64,000 nt of DNA from SFEL01 sp045603585 (lineage in GTDB: Bacteria; Bacillota; Clostridia; Christensenellales; CAG-138), in the NCBI GenBank assembly GCA_045603585.1, contig JAZUMK010000046.1:62001-126000 (forward strand). Direction: 5' to 3'. Every line of letters begins with the position of its first letter. Positions within the stretch are counted from its first letter, which is position 1. The notes under the pieces were generated by a model. That model was not told the origin of the DNA, searched no databases, and saw only the letters and a program-made list of their open reading frames with translations. A program made the translations under genes and the position numbers. Of the stretch, positions 51,861 through 61,326 are shown piece after piece.

Positions 51861-53303
51861 TTAAACTATTTCAGGCTTTGCCCCATCGGGTATGGGGGAA
51901 AGGAAGCCTTCCTTTGTGCGGATTTCGAATTCCTCACGGATGGGCTTGAGAAGGGAGGGCTCCTCTATCAGGTCTATCGCGGCGGCGGCAAGCACCTTGC
52001 CTGCTGTGAGCATGCCCTTATGGGCAACAGAGCTCTTGCCTGCGGCTACGGCCTGCCAGGAATGGCCGGGGCAAAGGCTGGGCCATGTCACCACGTTGAT
52101 CTGACCTGTGGGAGTCTGCCAGCTTACATCGCCCACATCTGTGGAGCCGGGGAAGGTAAGGCAGGAGGTAAATTCCGGCATGAGGAAGTCATTGAGGGCC
52201 TTTGTGCCGTTATTGCTGAGCCTGGATACCTCTGCCTTCATCAGCTCGTCCCCCGCTTCGCCAGCAGTGCCGGGCAGGCAGCCCGCATACTGCTGGGAGT
52301 AGGTGGCCATAAGCTGTTCCATGAATATCCATTCATCGGAAGTATAGGAAGGCACGCCAACCAGCTTAAAGTTATCATACAGCAGCTTTTCCATGCCCTT
52401 GTTTATTACGGTATTGGATGTGCCGTCGATAAACCTGCGGCTTACGGTGGTTTCCGTCATCATGGCGGCTGCATCGGCGATCTTATCCACTCTCTGCTGC
52501 AGCTTCATAGCCTTATGAACGCTGGCCTCCCGCACCATGTACAGCACCTTTGCAAAGGGCTGAACCACATTGGGAGAGGGCCCGCCGCCATCCGTAATAG
52601 CATAATGGATGGAGGCATCGCGGCCCATATGCTCGCGAAGGAACTGCACGCCTATATTCATAAGCTCTACCGCATCCAGCGCGCTTCTGCCCTGCTCCGG
52701 CTCTCCTGCTGCGTGGGCAGCAATGCCGCTGAAGGAATACTCCGTCTGTATACAGGACATGCAGCTGCCTGTGGAAACCTGATTATCCGATCCGGGATGC
52801 CAGCTGAAAGCGGCATCCAGCTTGGTAAACTCAAGTTCTTTTGCAAAGAATGCCTTTGCTGCGCCGCCCTCTTCGCCGGGACAGCCATAAAAGATTATGG
52901 TGCCGGGCTTACCGGTAGTCTGAAGATATTCCTTAACTGCACATGCGGCGGCAAAGGAACCTGCTCCAAGCAGGTGATGACCGCAGCCGTGGCCGGTTTC
53001 CATGCCAGGCTCGCACTGTTTTTCCGCAATGCCGCTCTTCTGGGAAAGGCCGGACAGGGCATCGTATTCGCCCAGTATGCCAATTACAGGATGACCTGAG
53101 CCATACTCGCCCACCACGGCAGTTTCTATACCGTGAAGGCCGCGGGTGACCTTAAAGCCTGCCTGAGTCAGAGCCTTTTCATAGCAATCTGCAGATTTAT
53201 ACTCCTGCAGAGAAAGCTCCGCATAGCCCCATATTTCATCGCTGACGGCGGTGAATACCTTTGCGTCACGATCTATTGAGTTGATAGCCTGCAGCTTATT
53301 CAT
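51861..53303 (-). CDS. M20 family amidohydrolase (AbgB-like)
   Basis: 480 residues of the M20 carboxypeptidase/aminoacylase family, nearest in layout to p-aminobenzoyl-glutamate hydrolase subunit B. Metal-site motifs: GEYDALSGL, HGCGHHLLG and GCPGEEGGAAK; a dimerisation lid occupies about residues 190-320. It cleaves an amide from an amino acid in the cytoplasm. It starts 2 bp after the ATPase stop in the operon, so it probably processes the imported compound (an N-acylated amino acid or dipeptide). Confidence 0.82.
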   Translation of the reverse strand: MNKLQAINSIDRDAKVFTAVSDEIWGYAELSLQEYKSADCYEKALTQAGFKVTRGLHGIETAVVGEYGSGHPVIGILGEYDALSGLSQKSGIAEKQCEPGMETGHGCGHHLLGAGSFAAACAVKEYLQTTGKPGTIIFYGCPGEEGGAAKAFFAKELEFTKLDAAFSWHPGSDNQVSTGSCMSCIQTEYSFSGIAAHAAGEPEQGRSALDAVELMNIGVQFLREHMGRDASIHYAITDGGGPSPNVVQPFAKVLYMVREASVHKAMKLQQRVDKIADAAAMMTETTVSRRFIDGTSNTVINKGMEKLLYDNFKLVGVPSYTSDEWIFMEQLMATYSQQYAGCLPGTAGEAGDELMKAEVSRLSNNGTKALNDFLMPEFTSCLTFPGSTDVGDVSWQTPTGQINVVTWPSLCPGHSWQAVAAGKSSVAHKGMLTAGKVLAAAAIDLIEEPSLLKPIREEFEIRTKEGFLSPIPDGAKPEIV

Positions 53304-53305
53304 AA

Positions 53306-54082
53306 TTACAGTACCTTGCTGAGGAAGCTCTGAGTACGTGCTTCCTGAGGATTATTGAAGATATCCTCAGGCTTGCCCTGCTCTACGATAATGCCTTCGT
53401 CCATGAACAGCACCCTGTCGCTTACCTCGCGGGCAAAGCCCATTTCGTGGGTAACGATAACGGTGGTCATGCCGCCCTTTACCAGCCTCTTTATAACATC
53501 CAGTACCTCGCCTACCATTTCAGGGTCAAGGGCGGAGGTGGGCTCGTCAAAGAGCATTACGTTGGGCTCCATTGCCAGAGCGCGCACTATTGCAAGACGC
53601 TGCTTCTGACCGCCGGACAGGCGGGTGGGACGCTCGTTGAGCTTTTCGATAAGGCCTACGCGGTTGAGCAGATCCTCTGCCATTGCATCCGCTTCTTCCT
53701 TGGTCTTTTTCTTGAGCAGCACGGGAGCCATGGTGATGTTTTCCTTAACGGACATATTGGGGAAAACATTGAACTGCTGGAAAACCATGCCCATCTTCTG
53801 ACGGTGCAGGTTGATATCCACATTGGGGTCGGTAATATCCACGCCTTCAAAGTAGATCTTGCCGGCGGTGGGCTGCTCAAGCAGATTGAGGCAGCGCAGG
53901 AAGGTGCTCTTGCCGGAGCCGGAGGGGCCGATTATGGACACGACCTCGCCCTTCTTGATCTCTTCATTTATTCCCTTGAGAACCTGCAGCTTGCCGAAGT
54001 TCTTTACAAGGCCTTCGGTGCGGATAACGATATCCTCATTCCATGCGGAGGTGATGATATTGCTGTTGGTATTGTTGCTCAT
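53306..54082 (-). CDS. Amino-acid-type ABC transporter ATPase (GlnQ-like)
   Basis: 258 residues with Walker A GPSGSGKST, the LSGGQKQRLAIVRAL signature, Walker B VMLFDEPTSALDP and the H-loop VTHEMGFAREVSDR. Members of this polar-amino-acid branch power uptake with the permease upstream. It follows the permease by 22 bp, with AGGAGG before the ATG at 54082. Confidence 0.92.
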   Translation of the reverse strand: MSNNTNSNIITSAWNEDIVIRTEGLVKNFGKLQVLKGINEEIKKGEVVSIIGPSGSGKSTFLRCLNLLEQPTAGKIYFEGVDITDPNVDINLHRQKMGMVFQQFNVFPNMSVKENITMAPVLLKKKTKEEADAMAEDLLNRVGLIEKLNERPTRLSGGQKQRLAIVRALAMEPNVMLFDEPTSALDPEMVGEVLDVIKRLVKGGMTTVIVTHEMGFAREVSDRVLFMDEGIIVEQGKPEDIFNNPQEARTQSFLSKVL

Positions 54083-54104
54083 TGTTCTTTGCCTCCTTTT
54101 GGAA

Positions 54105-54788
54105 TTATTCTGCGCTCTTGAGCTTGTTTTCGTAGATGCCTACCAGCTTGCTGAGAGCGAAGGTCAGCACGAAGTAGATAACGCCTACGATGAACAGGGA
54201 TTCGATAGCCAGGAAGGTTGCGCCCCTTACGGTCAGGTAGGAGGTCATCAAATCGCCTACGAAGAAGGTGGAAGCAAGGGAGGTTTCCTTGATTATCATG
54301 ATAAACTCATTGCCCAGCGCAGGAAGGATGTTCTTTACAGCCTGAGGAAGAACCACCTTGAGCATGGTCTGGGTCTTGTTAAGGCCAAGGCTGCGGGCAG
54401 CTTCGGTCTGACCCTTGTCAACCGCCTGTATACCGGAGCGGATTACTTCGGATACATATGCAGAGCTGTTTACTACCAGAGCGATGGCAATGCTGGGATA
54501 GGTCTCAATATTGAGAGCGGGCAGCGCCATGGGCAGGATGAAGTAGAACAGATACAGCTGAAGCAGTATGGGCGTACCACGGATAACTTCGATAAAGGCG
54601 GTAATAATGCCGCGGAGGAGCTTAAAGCGGCTCATCTTGCCCAGAGCAAGGAGAGCGCCAAGTATTGCGCCGAAGAATACGGCGATAAAAGACAGAGAGA
54701 TGGTTATGCTGAGACCCTTGATAAGGAATACATCCCAATACTGGGTCATTATTTTTGCTACGTTTTCGCAGAAAGTCTGAAAGGTCAC
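54105..54788 (-). CDS. Amino-acid-type ABC transporter permease (HisM/GlnP-like)
   Basis: 227 residues with the EAA loop (GQTEAARSLGLNKTQTMLKVVLPQA) and PILLQLYLFYFILP typical of polar amino acid permeases. I place the start at the GTG at 54788, preceded by AAGGAGG at 5-nt spacing; the frame extends upstream through the intercistronic hairpin without a site. Confidence 0.88.
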   Translation of the reverse strand: MTFQTFCENVAKIMTQYWDVFLIKGLSITISLSFIAVFFGAILGALLALGKMSRFKLLRGIITAFIEVIRGTPILLQLYLFYFILPMALPALNIETYPSIAIALVVNSSAYVSEVIRSGIQAVDKGQTEAARSLGLNKTQTMLKVVLPQAVKNILPALGNEFIMIIKETSLASTFFVGDLMTSYLTVRGATFLAIESLFIVGVIYFVLTFALSKLVGIYENKLKSAE

Positions 54789-54830
54789 GGTATCCTCCTT
54801 ATGTTTGCCGCGGTGCTTATTTACGCAATT

Positions 54831-54862
54831 CAACCGGCAGAGTCATAAGGCTTTGCCGGTTG
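54831..54862 (-). terminator. Intercistronic hairpin after the binding protein
   Basis: Perfect CAACCGGCA / TGCCGGTTG stem without a T tract, between binding-protein stop and permease start. Likely protects the upstream message and raises binding-protein output. Confidence 0.65.
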
Positions 54863-54887
54863 ACTGTTTACTTGTTTAGCTTGTTGA

Positions 54888-55808
54888 TTAGGCTACGTTG
54901 CCCTGATCGTCGTAGGATACGTCAGCGGCGGGTTCGATACCGGCCAGCTCCTGAGCTGCGGCATACCATTCACCGTAGTAGCCGGCTTCGAGTGCGGAAG
55001 CCAGGATCTCGTTAACCTTTGCGGTGAGGGCTTCGGAGTTCTTGTTCAGCATGATTACGTTGTTCTCGGCGGACTCGTCGATTTCAAAACTGAAGCCGGA
55101 CATTCCTACATCGGGATTGTTGGCGATGATGGCTTCGCCGTTGCCGGTTGCTACTGCTACGCCGTCAACCTTGCCGGACTTAAGAGCCAGAACTGCATCG
55201 TTGATGTCCTTGAAGATTTCAACGGTGGCGATGCCTTCGAAGTTGGAGTTGCAGAGGGATTCCTGCAGGGATGCGCCCTGAGCGGCGATCTTGAGGCCTG
55301 CGAAGTCTTCAACGGCTGCGAAGGTACCGGCCTTGTCAGCTGCAACGATGATGGTCTGCTCGGTCTCGTTTTCACCGGCGAAGTAGTAATCGGAGAGGCA
55401 GAAGTTTGCGGCACGCTCTTCGGTCCAGGAGAAGCCGGAGATGGACATATCAACGGCACCCATCTGTACAGCAGCCTGGCAGGCATCAAAGGACATGGGC
55501 TTGATCTCAAGCTCTACGCCCATCTGCTCGGCGATGTACTGAGCAAGGAATACGTCGAAGCCAACGTACTGTTCCTGACCGGACTTGGAAGTGTCAACAA
55601 ACTCCATGGGGGAGAAGTCGGGGCTGAGGGCTACCAGCAGCTTACCATCCTCAACGAGGGTATAGGCGGGAGCTTCTTCAGCAACGGGGGCTTCCTCTAC
55701 AGCGGGAGCTTCTTCTACGGCGGGGGCTTCTTCAGCGGCGGGAGCAGCGCAGGCTGCTACGCTAAAAGCCATACAGAGTACCATTACCAGTGCAAACAGT
55801 TTCTTCAT
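54888..55808 (-). CDS. Amino-acid-type solute-binding lipoprotein
   Basis: 306 residues with a lipoprotein signal (lipobox SVAAC, C20), an EAP-rich low-complexity tether (about 24-48), and a family 3 solute-binding domain (LLVALSPDFSPMEFVDTSK; GFDVFLAQYIAEQMGVELE; VDMSISGFSWTEER). First gene of the importer/M20 operon. The start is the ATG at 55808 with GGAGGAAA; the reading frame extends 28 codons further without support. Confidence 0.9.
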   Translation of the reverse strand: MKKLFALVMVLCMAFSVAACAAPAAEEAPAVEEAPAVEEAPVAEEAPAYTLVEDGKLLVALSPDFSPMEFVDTSKSGQEQYVGFDVFLAQYIAEQMGVELEIKPMSFDACQAAVQMGAVDMSISGFSWTEERAANFCLSDYYFAGENETEQTIIVAADKAGTFAAVEDFAGLKIAAQGASLQESLCNSNFEGIATVEIFKDINDAVLALKSGKVDGVAVATGNGEAIIANNPDVGMSGFSFEIDESAENNVIMLNKNSEALTAKVNEILASALEAGYYGEWYAAAQELAGIEPAADVSYDDQGNVA

Positions 55809-55881
55809 TGTTGTTTCCTCCAAATATTTTAAATTATTTTGTTTGCTGTTTGTTGTGCCTGTGTTCCTTAGCACATGTTTA

Positions 55882-55909
55882 ATTATACACACTAATTTGG
55901 ATTTGTAAA
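55882..55909 (-). promoter_or_regulatory. Promoter of the amino-acid importer operon
   Basis: Minus-strand TTTACA (55909-55904), 16-bp spacer, TATAAT (55887-55882), 74 bp before the binding-protein start. Confidence 0.75.
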
Positions 55910-55913
55910 CCCC

Positions 55914-55973
55914 TTTTATGCAAATTTATTTATATTTTTTTGAATTTTATGCTTATTTCAGCCTATTTTATGC
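55914..55973 (-). promoter_or_regulatory. Three phased GCATAAAA repeats upstream of the importer promoter
   Basis: TTTTATGC occurs at 55914-55921, 55945-55952 and 55966-55973, so GCATAAAA repeats three times on the minus strand at 31- and 21-bp steps (three and two helical turns), beginning 5 bp upstream of the -35. Arrangement suits an activator or architectural protein. Confidence 0.5.
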
Positions 55974-56050
55974 ATAATTTAATGTATTTGCAGATTTTTT
56001 ATACATTTATTATGCATGTATTCATTTTGTTCCCCCTTGTTTTCTTTTTA

Positions 56051-56083
56051 CAAAAAAACAGACGAGGTTTTTCGCCTCGTCTG
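56051..56083 (-). terminator. Terminator after the UPF0316 gene
   Basis: CAGACGAGG / CCTCGTCTG stem, T7 on the minus strand, 19 bp after the stop codon. Confidence 0.8.
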
Positions 56084-56102
56084 TCATGCTCCGATATGCT
56101 GT

Positions 56103-56693
56103 TTACTTATTCAGCGCCCCTCTGCGCTTGCCGCCGCTGCGCATATATCCGCCTCTTACAGCCTTTACGTCGCTTACGGTTATCATTGCCGCAGGGCAGA
56201 ATTGCTGTATTTCATTCATTACGGTCTTAAGGTTTTTGCGCTTTATCATCATTATGAGCATATAGTGGTCATCTTCGTTTCTGCCCTTTACGTCTATGGA
56301 GGTTATGCCATAGCCCAGAGACTGAAGATAAATGGAAAGCTTTTTGGTTTCCTCAAGAGTGGGAACCACGATCTGCAGGGAAGACAGGCCAAAGGCCAGC
56401 AGTTCATCCAGCCAGGAGCCAGCGTAGTTGCCGCAGGCATAAGCCAGCGCATAGGTTACTCCCTTGAATACATCCTGCTTCCAGCCCTCCAATACGCTGC
56501 TGGCAATTACCAGCCAGAAACTGATTTCCACAAAGGCGATCAGGCTGCCCTTAAGGCGCTCGCCCCGATTGATAAGCACTATGCGCAGGGTGCCCATGGA
56601 AACCTCCAGCACCTTGCCCACCAATATCAATACATAAACCCAAAAGCTGCCGCTGTTGAGGAAAGCATCAAGCCAAGCAAAAAATCCTTCCAT
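56103..56693 (-). CDS. UPF0316 (DUF2179) membrane protein
   Basis: 196 residues: three N-terminal membrane segments (VYVLILVGKVLEVSMGTLR is the family signature) and a cytoplasmic DUF2179 domain (LSIYLQSLGYGITSIDVKGR; YMLIMMIKRKNLKTVM) seen in YitT/UPF0316 proteins. Function unknown. I prefer the ATG at 56693; the longer frame starts inside the upstream terminator. Confidence 0.8.
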   Translation of the reverse strand: MEGFFAWLDAFLNSGSFWVYVLILVGKVLEVSMGTLRIVLINRGERLKGSLIAFVEISFWLVIASSVLEGWKQDVFKGVTYALAYACGNYAGSWLDELLAFGLSSLQIVVPTLEETKKLSIYLQSLGYGITSIDVKGRNEDDHYMLIMMIKRKNLKTVMNEIQQFCPAAMITVSDVKAVRGGYMRSGGKRRGALNK

Positions 56694-56736
56694 AGTCTTA
56701 TATTCCGCCTGCAGACCGCAGGCTTCCCTTTCTAAA

Positions 56737-56769
56737 AATAATGCGCCGTTTTTACGAACGGCGCTTATT
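56737..56769 (-). terminator. Terminator between the two membrane protein genes
   Basis: AACGGCGC / GCGCCGTT stem followed by ATTATTTTT on the minus strand. Confidence 0.7.
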
Positions 56770-56818
56770 ATACCACTCATTTAAGGCATGTGGATGAACA
56801 AATTATTAAAATTTGCGG

Positions 56819-57400
56819 TTATTCCTCTATTGCCTGGGCAATAGCCTCTGCGGCGGCCTTCATTTCGGCCTTTTCCCGGGAAATACGCTTTCTGCGGTTG
56901 TTCCACTGGGCAATGCCGCCGATGCCGATGAGCAGATAAACCACACCCACCGCGATCATTGCAAGGCTGCCCAGTTGCTTTTCCCCGCCATCCAGCATTG
57001 TCTTGCCGGCTACGAACAGGAAATATCCAAAGCAGCCGAGGCCGACCAAGCCGCAAAGGCCAAAGGCTATCAGCCTGAGGACGGAGTTATTGAACTTTTC
57101 CCCTTTTTTGAGGGGGCTGATAAAGCCGCCCACCAGAGAAGCCAGCGCATAGCATGCCAGGAAGAATATCACGGCGATAAGGGCAAAATCCACAGCACCT
57201 ATCGCCTTTCCCGTAAGATCAAGGCCGAAATAGCTGCCCAGCTGAAGGGCAGTTTTGGAGTTTGTCCATATTGCCAGAAGAATGCCGCCAACAAAGGAAC
57301 AGGCAGCAACGCCGATTTCCCAGCGGCCATGTGCGCTTCGCGCATCTATCAAAGCGAATACCAGCGCCAGCAGCGCAAGTACCCCAACACCGATCATCAT
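56819..57400 (-). CDS. Four-to-five-span membrane protein, unknown function
   Basis: 193 residues, mostly hydrophobic: spans near 1-19, 30-46, 67-87, 106-128 and 140-155, ending in a basic-acidic cytoplasmic tail (RRKRISREKAEMKAAAEAI). No family recognised. It stands alone between terminators. The ATG at 57400 has AGGAGG. Confidence 0.6.
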   Translation of the reverse strand: MMIGVGVLALLALVFALIDARSAHGRWEIGVAACSFVGGILLAIWTNSKTALQLGSYFGLDLTGKAIGAVDFALIAVIFFLACYALASLVGGFISPLKKGEKFNNSVLRLIAFGLCGLVGLGCFGYFLFVAGKTMLDGGEKQLGSLAMIAVGVVYLLIGIGGIAQWNNRRKRISREKAEMKAAAEAIAQAIEE

Positions 57401-57486
57401 AAGAATAGATCCTCCTGATTATTATGCATACACTATACCACCTTTTGTCAAAACTTTCCATCCCGATTGGCCCCAATGGGAAAAAG

Positions 57487-57510
57487 AAAAAGCGGCATAT
57501 GCCGCTTTTT
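57487..57510 (-). terminator. Terminator of the BMP-family importer operon
   Basis: AAAAGCGGCATATGCCGCTTTT, a self-complementary stem with T5 on the minus strand, 15 bp after the second permease stop. Confidence 0.8.
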
Positions 57511-57524
57511 CGGTGTTAAGCTTG

Positions 57525-58508
57525 TTATCTTTCCTCGCGGAAGTAGGGCAGTCCCAGATGTGCGGGGGGCTGGTCGTCCCTGTTGTGCCTCATGGAGATG
57601 GCAATAAGTACGATCACGGTTACCAGATAGGGCAGCATCTTGAATATTTCCTGAGAGCTTCTGGTAAGGCCGGGAATGTAGAAATACAGCCAGAACAGCA
57701 TGCCGAACAGGTAGGAGCCCCAGATACTGCGCTTGGGTTTCCAGGTGGTGAATATTACCAGAGCAACCGCCAGCCAGCCCAGACGCTCGATACCGCCGTC
57801 GCTGTCCCATGTGCCCTTGGTGTAGTCCATTACGTAATACAGACCACCAAGACCGGAAATGCCTGCACCGATGCAGGTGGCAAGGTACTTATATCTTGTT
57901 ACGTTGATACCTGCAGCGTCCGCAGTGGCGGGGCTTTCGCCCACAGCGCGGAGGTTAAGGCCGACGCTGGTCTTGTTGAGGAACCAGTGCATCAGTACCG
58001 CAAGTATCAGAGCAAGGTATACCATGAATCCGAATGCGGAAAGCAGTACGCCCACATCGCCCCACTGAGCAAAAATCTCGGGAGTTTTGCGGAATGCCGC
58101 ACTGGTGGCAGCAACGTTGATCTGGCCTACGCCGCCTGCCAGCTTATTGAGGGAGCCGCCAAAGAAGTTGGCGAAACCGCCGGCGAAGATGGTAAGGGTA
58201 AGACCGGTAACGTTCTGGTTTGCCCTGAGGGTGATGGTAAGGAAGCTGAAGATAAGGCCGCCTGCCATAGCTGCCAGGAAGGCGCAGGACAGAGCGATAA
58301 ATACGCACATGAAGGCGCTGGGCTCAGGATTGCCCATTTCATAGTAGAATGCGCCCATAAGTCCGCATATGCCGCCGAGATACATTATGCCGGGAACGCC
58401 CAGGTTAAGGTTACCGGACTTCTCAGTGATTATCTCGCCAACGGCGCCGTACATAATAACTGTGCCGAATACTACTGCAGCCTGTATAAGAGCAATTATC
58501 TGACCCAT
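57525..58508 (-). CDS. BMP-family (nucleoside-type) ABC importer permease 2
   Basis: 327 residues, eight to nine membrane spans, of the NupQ/YufQ kind (ITEKSGNLNLGVPGIMYLGG is the family N-terminal motif; GLNLRAVGESPATADAAGIN the cytoplasmic coupling segment). It overlaps the preceding permease by one base (TAATG). With the partner permease it forms the channel for purine nucleosides or a related compound. Confidence 0.88.
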   Translation of the reverse strand: MGQIIALIQAAVVFGTVIMYGAVGEIITEKSGNLNLGVPGIMYLGGICGLMGAFYYEMGNPEPSAFMCVFIALSCAFLAAMAGGLIFSFLTITLRANQNVTGLTLTIFAGGFANFFGGSLNKLAGGVGQINVAATSAAFRKTPEIFAQWGDVGVLLSAFGFMVYLALILAVLMHWFLNKTSVGLNLRAVGESPATADAAGINVTRYKYLATCIGAGISGLGGLYYVMDYTKGTWDSDGGIERLGWLAVALVIFTTWKPKRSIWGSYLFGMLFWLYFYIPGLTRSSQEIFKMLPYLVTVIVLIAISMRHNRDDQPPAHLGLPYFREER

Positions 58509-59605
58509 TATTTTGCCTCCTCCTTGCTGCGTAATTTGACCTTATAGTTGATGAAGAACTCGCTGCCCAGTATGAAGAACAGGATTATACCGGTTATCAT
58601 ATTGGATACGTAGTCATTCAGGTTGTAGCGGGAGGCTATCTCTATTGCGCCCTTTTCGAAGAATACCAGCAGCGCAGCAATGAGTACCATTACGAAGGAA
58701 TTGAACTTTGCCAGCCAGCATACGATGATGGCGGTAAAGCCGCGTCCGCCTGCGGTACTGGTGGAAATGGTGTGGCTTGCGCCGGCAACGGCTATGAAGC
58801 CTGCGATGCCGCAGAGGGCGCCGGAAATGCCCATGGTGCGAACGATAACCTTCTTAACATTTATTGCTGCATAGCGGGCGGTATTTTCACTTTCGCCTAC
58901 TACAGCGATCTCATAACCCTGCTTGGAGTAGTTCAGGTACATATACATACCCACTGCCAGCAGCATTACTATAATTACATTGAGGGCATATGCCTGGCCG
59001 AAAATATCCGGGAACCAGCCTGCCTGATTGCGGGCGTTGATGATGCCTACGGTATTGGAACCAAAGGGGTTTTCCCACTTTGCCACGAAGAATGAGGTTA
59101 TCTGTATGGCAATGTAGTTCATCATCAGGGTGAACAGAGTCTCGTTGGTATTCCACTTTGCCTTGAACAGGCCGGGAATAAGACCCCAAATGCCGCCCGC
59201 TATAAGGCTGCATACAGCCATTACCACAAGCATGAGCACGAGAGGCAGCTTATTGCCGATGTAGATCATGCATGCGGCAGCGGCTATACCGCCCATAAGT
59301 ATCTGACCCTCTGCGCCGATATTCCAGAATTTCATCTTGAACGCCGGAGCAAGGCCGATGGCTATGCACAGCAGCATCATGGTATCGCGGATCGTTACCC
59401 ATGTACGCTTTGAGGTGCTGAATGCGCCCTCAAACATAGCTCCGTATACCTTCAGAGGATTCAGCTTAACAATGGCGAAGATTATGAATGCGCAGACCAC
59501 GAGGGACAATGCGACTGCTATAAGCCTTATGCCCCATGCCTTGCCGCGAGCCATTTCGCCCCGCTTGGATATGCGGAGGAGGGGTTCTCTGCCTTCTTTT
59601 TTCAT
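58508..59605 (-). CDS. BMP-family (nucleoside-type) ABC importer permease 1
   Basis: 365 residues, NupP/YufP-like, with an extra N-terminal span and the motif MKFWNIGAEGQILMGGIAAA followed by GYEIAVVGESENTARYAAIN. The start overlaps the ATPase stop by 4 bp. Pairs with permease 2. Confidence 0.88.
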   Translation of the reverse strand: MKKEGREPLLRISKRGEMARGKAWGIRLIAVALSLVVCAFIIFAIVKLNPLKVYGAMFEGAFSTSKRTWVTIRDTMMLLCIAIGLAPAFKMKFWNIGAEGQILMGGIAAAACMIYIGNKLPLVLMLVVMAVCSLIAGGIWGLIPGLFKAKWNTNETLFTLMMNYIAIQITSFFVAKWENPFGSNTVGIINARNQAGWFPDIFGQAYALNVIIVMLLAVGMYMYLNYSKQGYEIAVVGESENTARYAAINVKKVIVRTMGISGALCGIAGFIAVAGASHTISTSTAGGRGFTAIIVCWLAKFNSFVMVLIAALLVFFEKGAIEIASRYNLNDYVSNMITGIILFFILGSEFFINYKVKLRSKEEAK

Positions 59606-61149
59606 GCTTCTTCCTCCTGTCCGAGGTGAGTCATCAGCAGACCCACTTCTTCTTTCTTGGCGCTGCGGCCGTCAACTATGCCGCTGACCTTGCCTGCGCA
59701 AAGTACCAGAATCCTGTCGCACAGCTCAAGCAATACGTCAAGGTCTTCACCTACATACATTACAGCTACGCCGCGTGCCTTCTGTTCATTGAGCAGATGG
59801 TAGATGGTGTAGGAAGTATTGATATCCAGACCGCGGACTGCGTAGGCGGTCATCAGCAGGGAAGGATTGGCTGCTATTTCACGGCCTACCAGAACCTTCT
59901 GGATGTTGCCGCCGGACATGCGGCGAACCGGTGCGGCCAGGCCGGGAGTCATAACCTGCAGCTCCTCTACCACCTTTTCCGCCATGCCCTTGGGGGCCTT
60001 GCGGTCGGTGAATATGGAGCGGCCGTTGCCGTAGGTGCGGAGCATCATGTTATCGGGTATGCTCATGCTGCCCACGAGGCCCATGCCCAGACGATCTTCG
60101 GGCACGAATGCGCTGCGAACGCCCATTTTCTTGATATCCATGGAGTTGCAGCCTGCAAGCTCCACGGTCTTATCGGATTCCATAGCGGTATACAGCATGC
60201 TGCTGCCGTCTTCAACCTTCTGAAGACCCGCTATGGCCTCAAGAAGCTCCTTCTGGCCGGAACCTGATATGCCGGCTATACCGAGTATCTCGCCGCCGTA
60301 TGCAGTGAAGGATACCTTATCCAGCTTCTTTACGCCATCGATATCCAGTACGGTAAGATCCTTTACCACCAGGCACTCACGCACATCCTTGGGCTCCGGT
60401 CTGTCGATGTTAAGGGATACCGCACGGCCCACCATCATATCGGTGAGCTGCTGAGGATTGGTGTCGCAGGTTGCAATATCACCGATGTACTGACCCTTGC
60501 GCAGTACTGCAACGCGGTCAGAAATCTCCATAACCTCATGGAGCTTATGGGTGATGATAACGATGGACTTGCCATCTGCTTTCATGTTGCGCATAACCTC
60601 AAAGAGCATGTTTGTCTCCTGAGGAGTAAGTACAGCAGTAGGCTCATCCAGAATGAGTATATCCGCGCCCCTGTACAGCACTTTTACTATTTCAAGGGTC
60701 TGTTTTTCGGATACCGACATATCGTATACCTTCTTGTAGGGCTCTACAACAAAGCCATAGCGGTCGCATATTTCCTTTACGCGGGCCGCAACGGACTTCA
60801 GGTCTACAAGACGGTTTTCATTCAAGCCAAGTATGATATTTTCAGCGGCGTTCAGTACGGGAACCAGTTTGAAATGCTGATGGATCATACCGATGCGCAG
60901 ATTGAAAGCATCTCTGGGGGAAGCTATGCTGACTTCTTTTCCGTCAACGAATATCTGGCCGCTGTCGGGCAGATATATGCCGGAAAGCATATTCATGAGG
61001 GTGGTCTTACCGCTGCCGTTTTCCCCCAGCAGAGAGAGAATTTCTCCCTTGTGGATATCAAGGCAGACCTTATCATTGGCCACGAGGGGACCAAAGGTCT
61101 TGGTAATATTCACCATTTGGACTGCTTTATTCGTTTCCAACTGGGACAT
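59602..61149 (-). CDS. BMP-family (nucleoside-type) ABC importer ATPase with two ABC domains
   Basis: 515 residues. Domain 1 has Walker A GENGSGKTT and Walker B ILILDEPTAVLTP. Domain 2 is degenerate, as usual in this family: GISGSGQKE for Walker A, RMSGGNIQKVLVGREI for the signature, and AYAVRGLDI where Walker B is expected. It drives the two permeases. I start at the ATG at 61149; a TTG six codons earlier is less likely. Confidence 0.88.
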   Translation of the reverse strand: MSQLETNKAVQMVNITKTFGPLVANDKVCLDIHKGEILSLLGENGSGKTTLMNMLSGIYLPDSGQIFVDGKEVSIASPRDAFNLRIGMIHQHFKLVPVLNAAENIILGLNENRLVDLKSVAARVKEICDRYGFVVEPYKKVYDMSVSEKQTLEIVKVLYRGADILILDEPTAVLTPQETNMLFEVMRNMKADGKSIVIITHKLHEVMEISDRVAVLRKGQYIGDIATCDTNPQQLTDMMVGRAVSLNIDRPEPKDVRECLVVKDLTVLDIDGVKKLDKVSFTAYGGEILGIAGISGSGQKELLEAIAGLQKVEDGSSMLYTAMESDKTVELAGCNSMDIKKMGVRSAFVPEDRLGMGLVGSMSIPDNMMLRTYGNGRSIFTDRKAPKGMAEKVVEELQVMTPGLAAPVRRMSGGNIQKVLVGREIAANPSLLMTAYAVRGLDINTSYTIYHLLNEQKARGVAVMYVGEDLDVLLELCDRILVLCAGKVSGIVDGRSAKKEEVGLLMTHLGQEEEA

Positions 61150-61274
61150 CCTTTCCGCCTTTCCCAAAGATACAGGAAAGGCCCGTAATTAAAGAAAAAT
61201 GAAAGAATCGGGAGATGAAATCGAAAATGTGATGTAAAAATAGGTATGAAATAATGAACGGATAGATTCTAAAG

Positions 61275-61317
61275 GATAAGGGGGAGAGGCGATTCCCCGC
61301 CCCTCCCTCTTTTTTAG
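61275..61317 (-). terminator. GC-rich hairpin between BMP lipoprotein and ATPase genes
   Basis: GAGGGAGGGGCG pairs with CGCCTCTCCCCC on the minus strand just after the lipoprotein stop, without a strong T tract. Probably limits read-through into the ATPase gene. Confidence 0.5.
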
Positions 61318-61326
61318 GTTAAGGAA

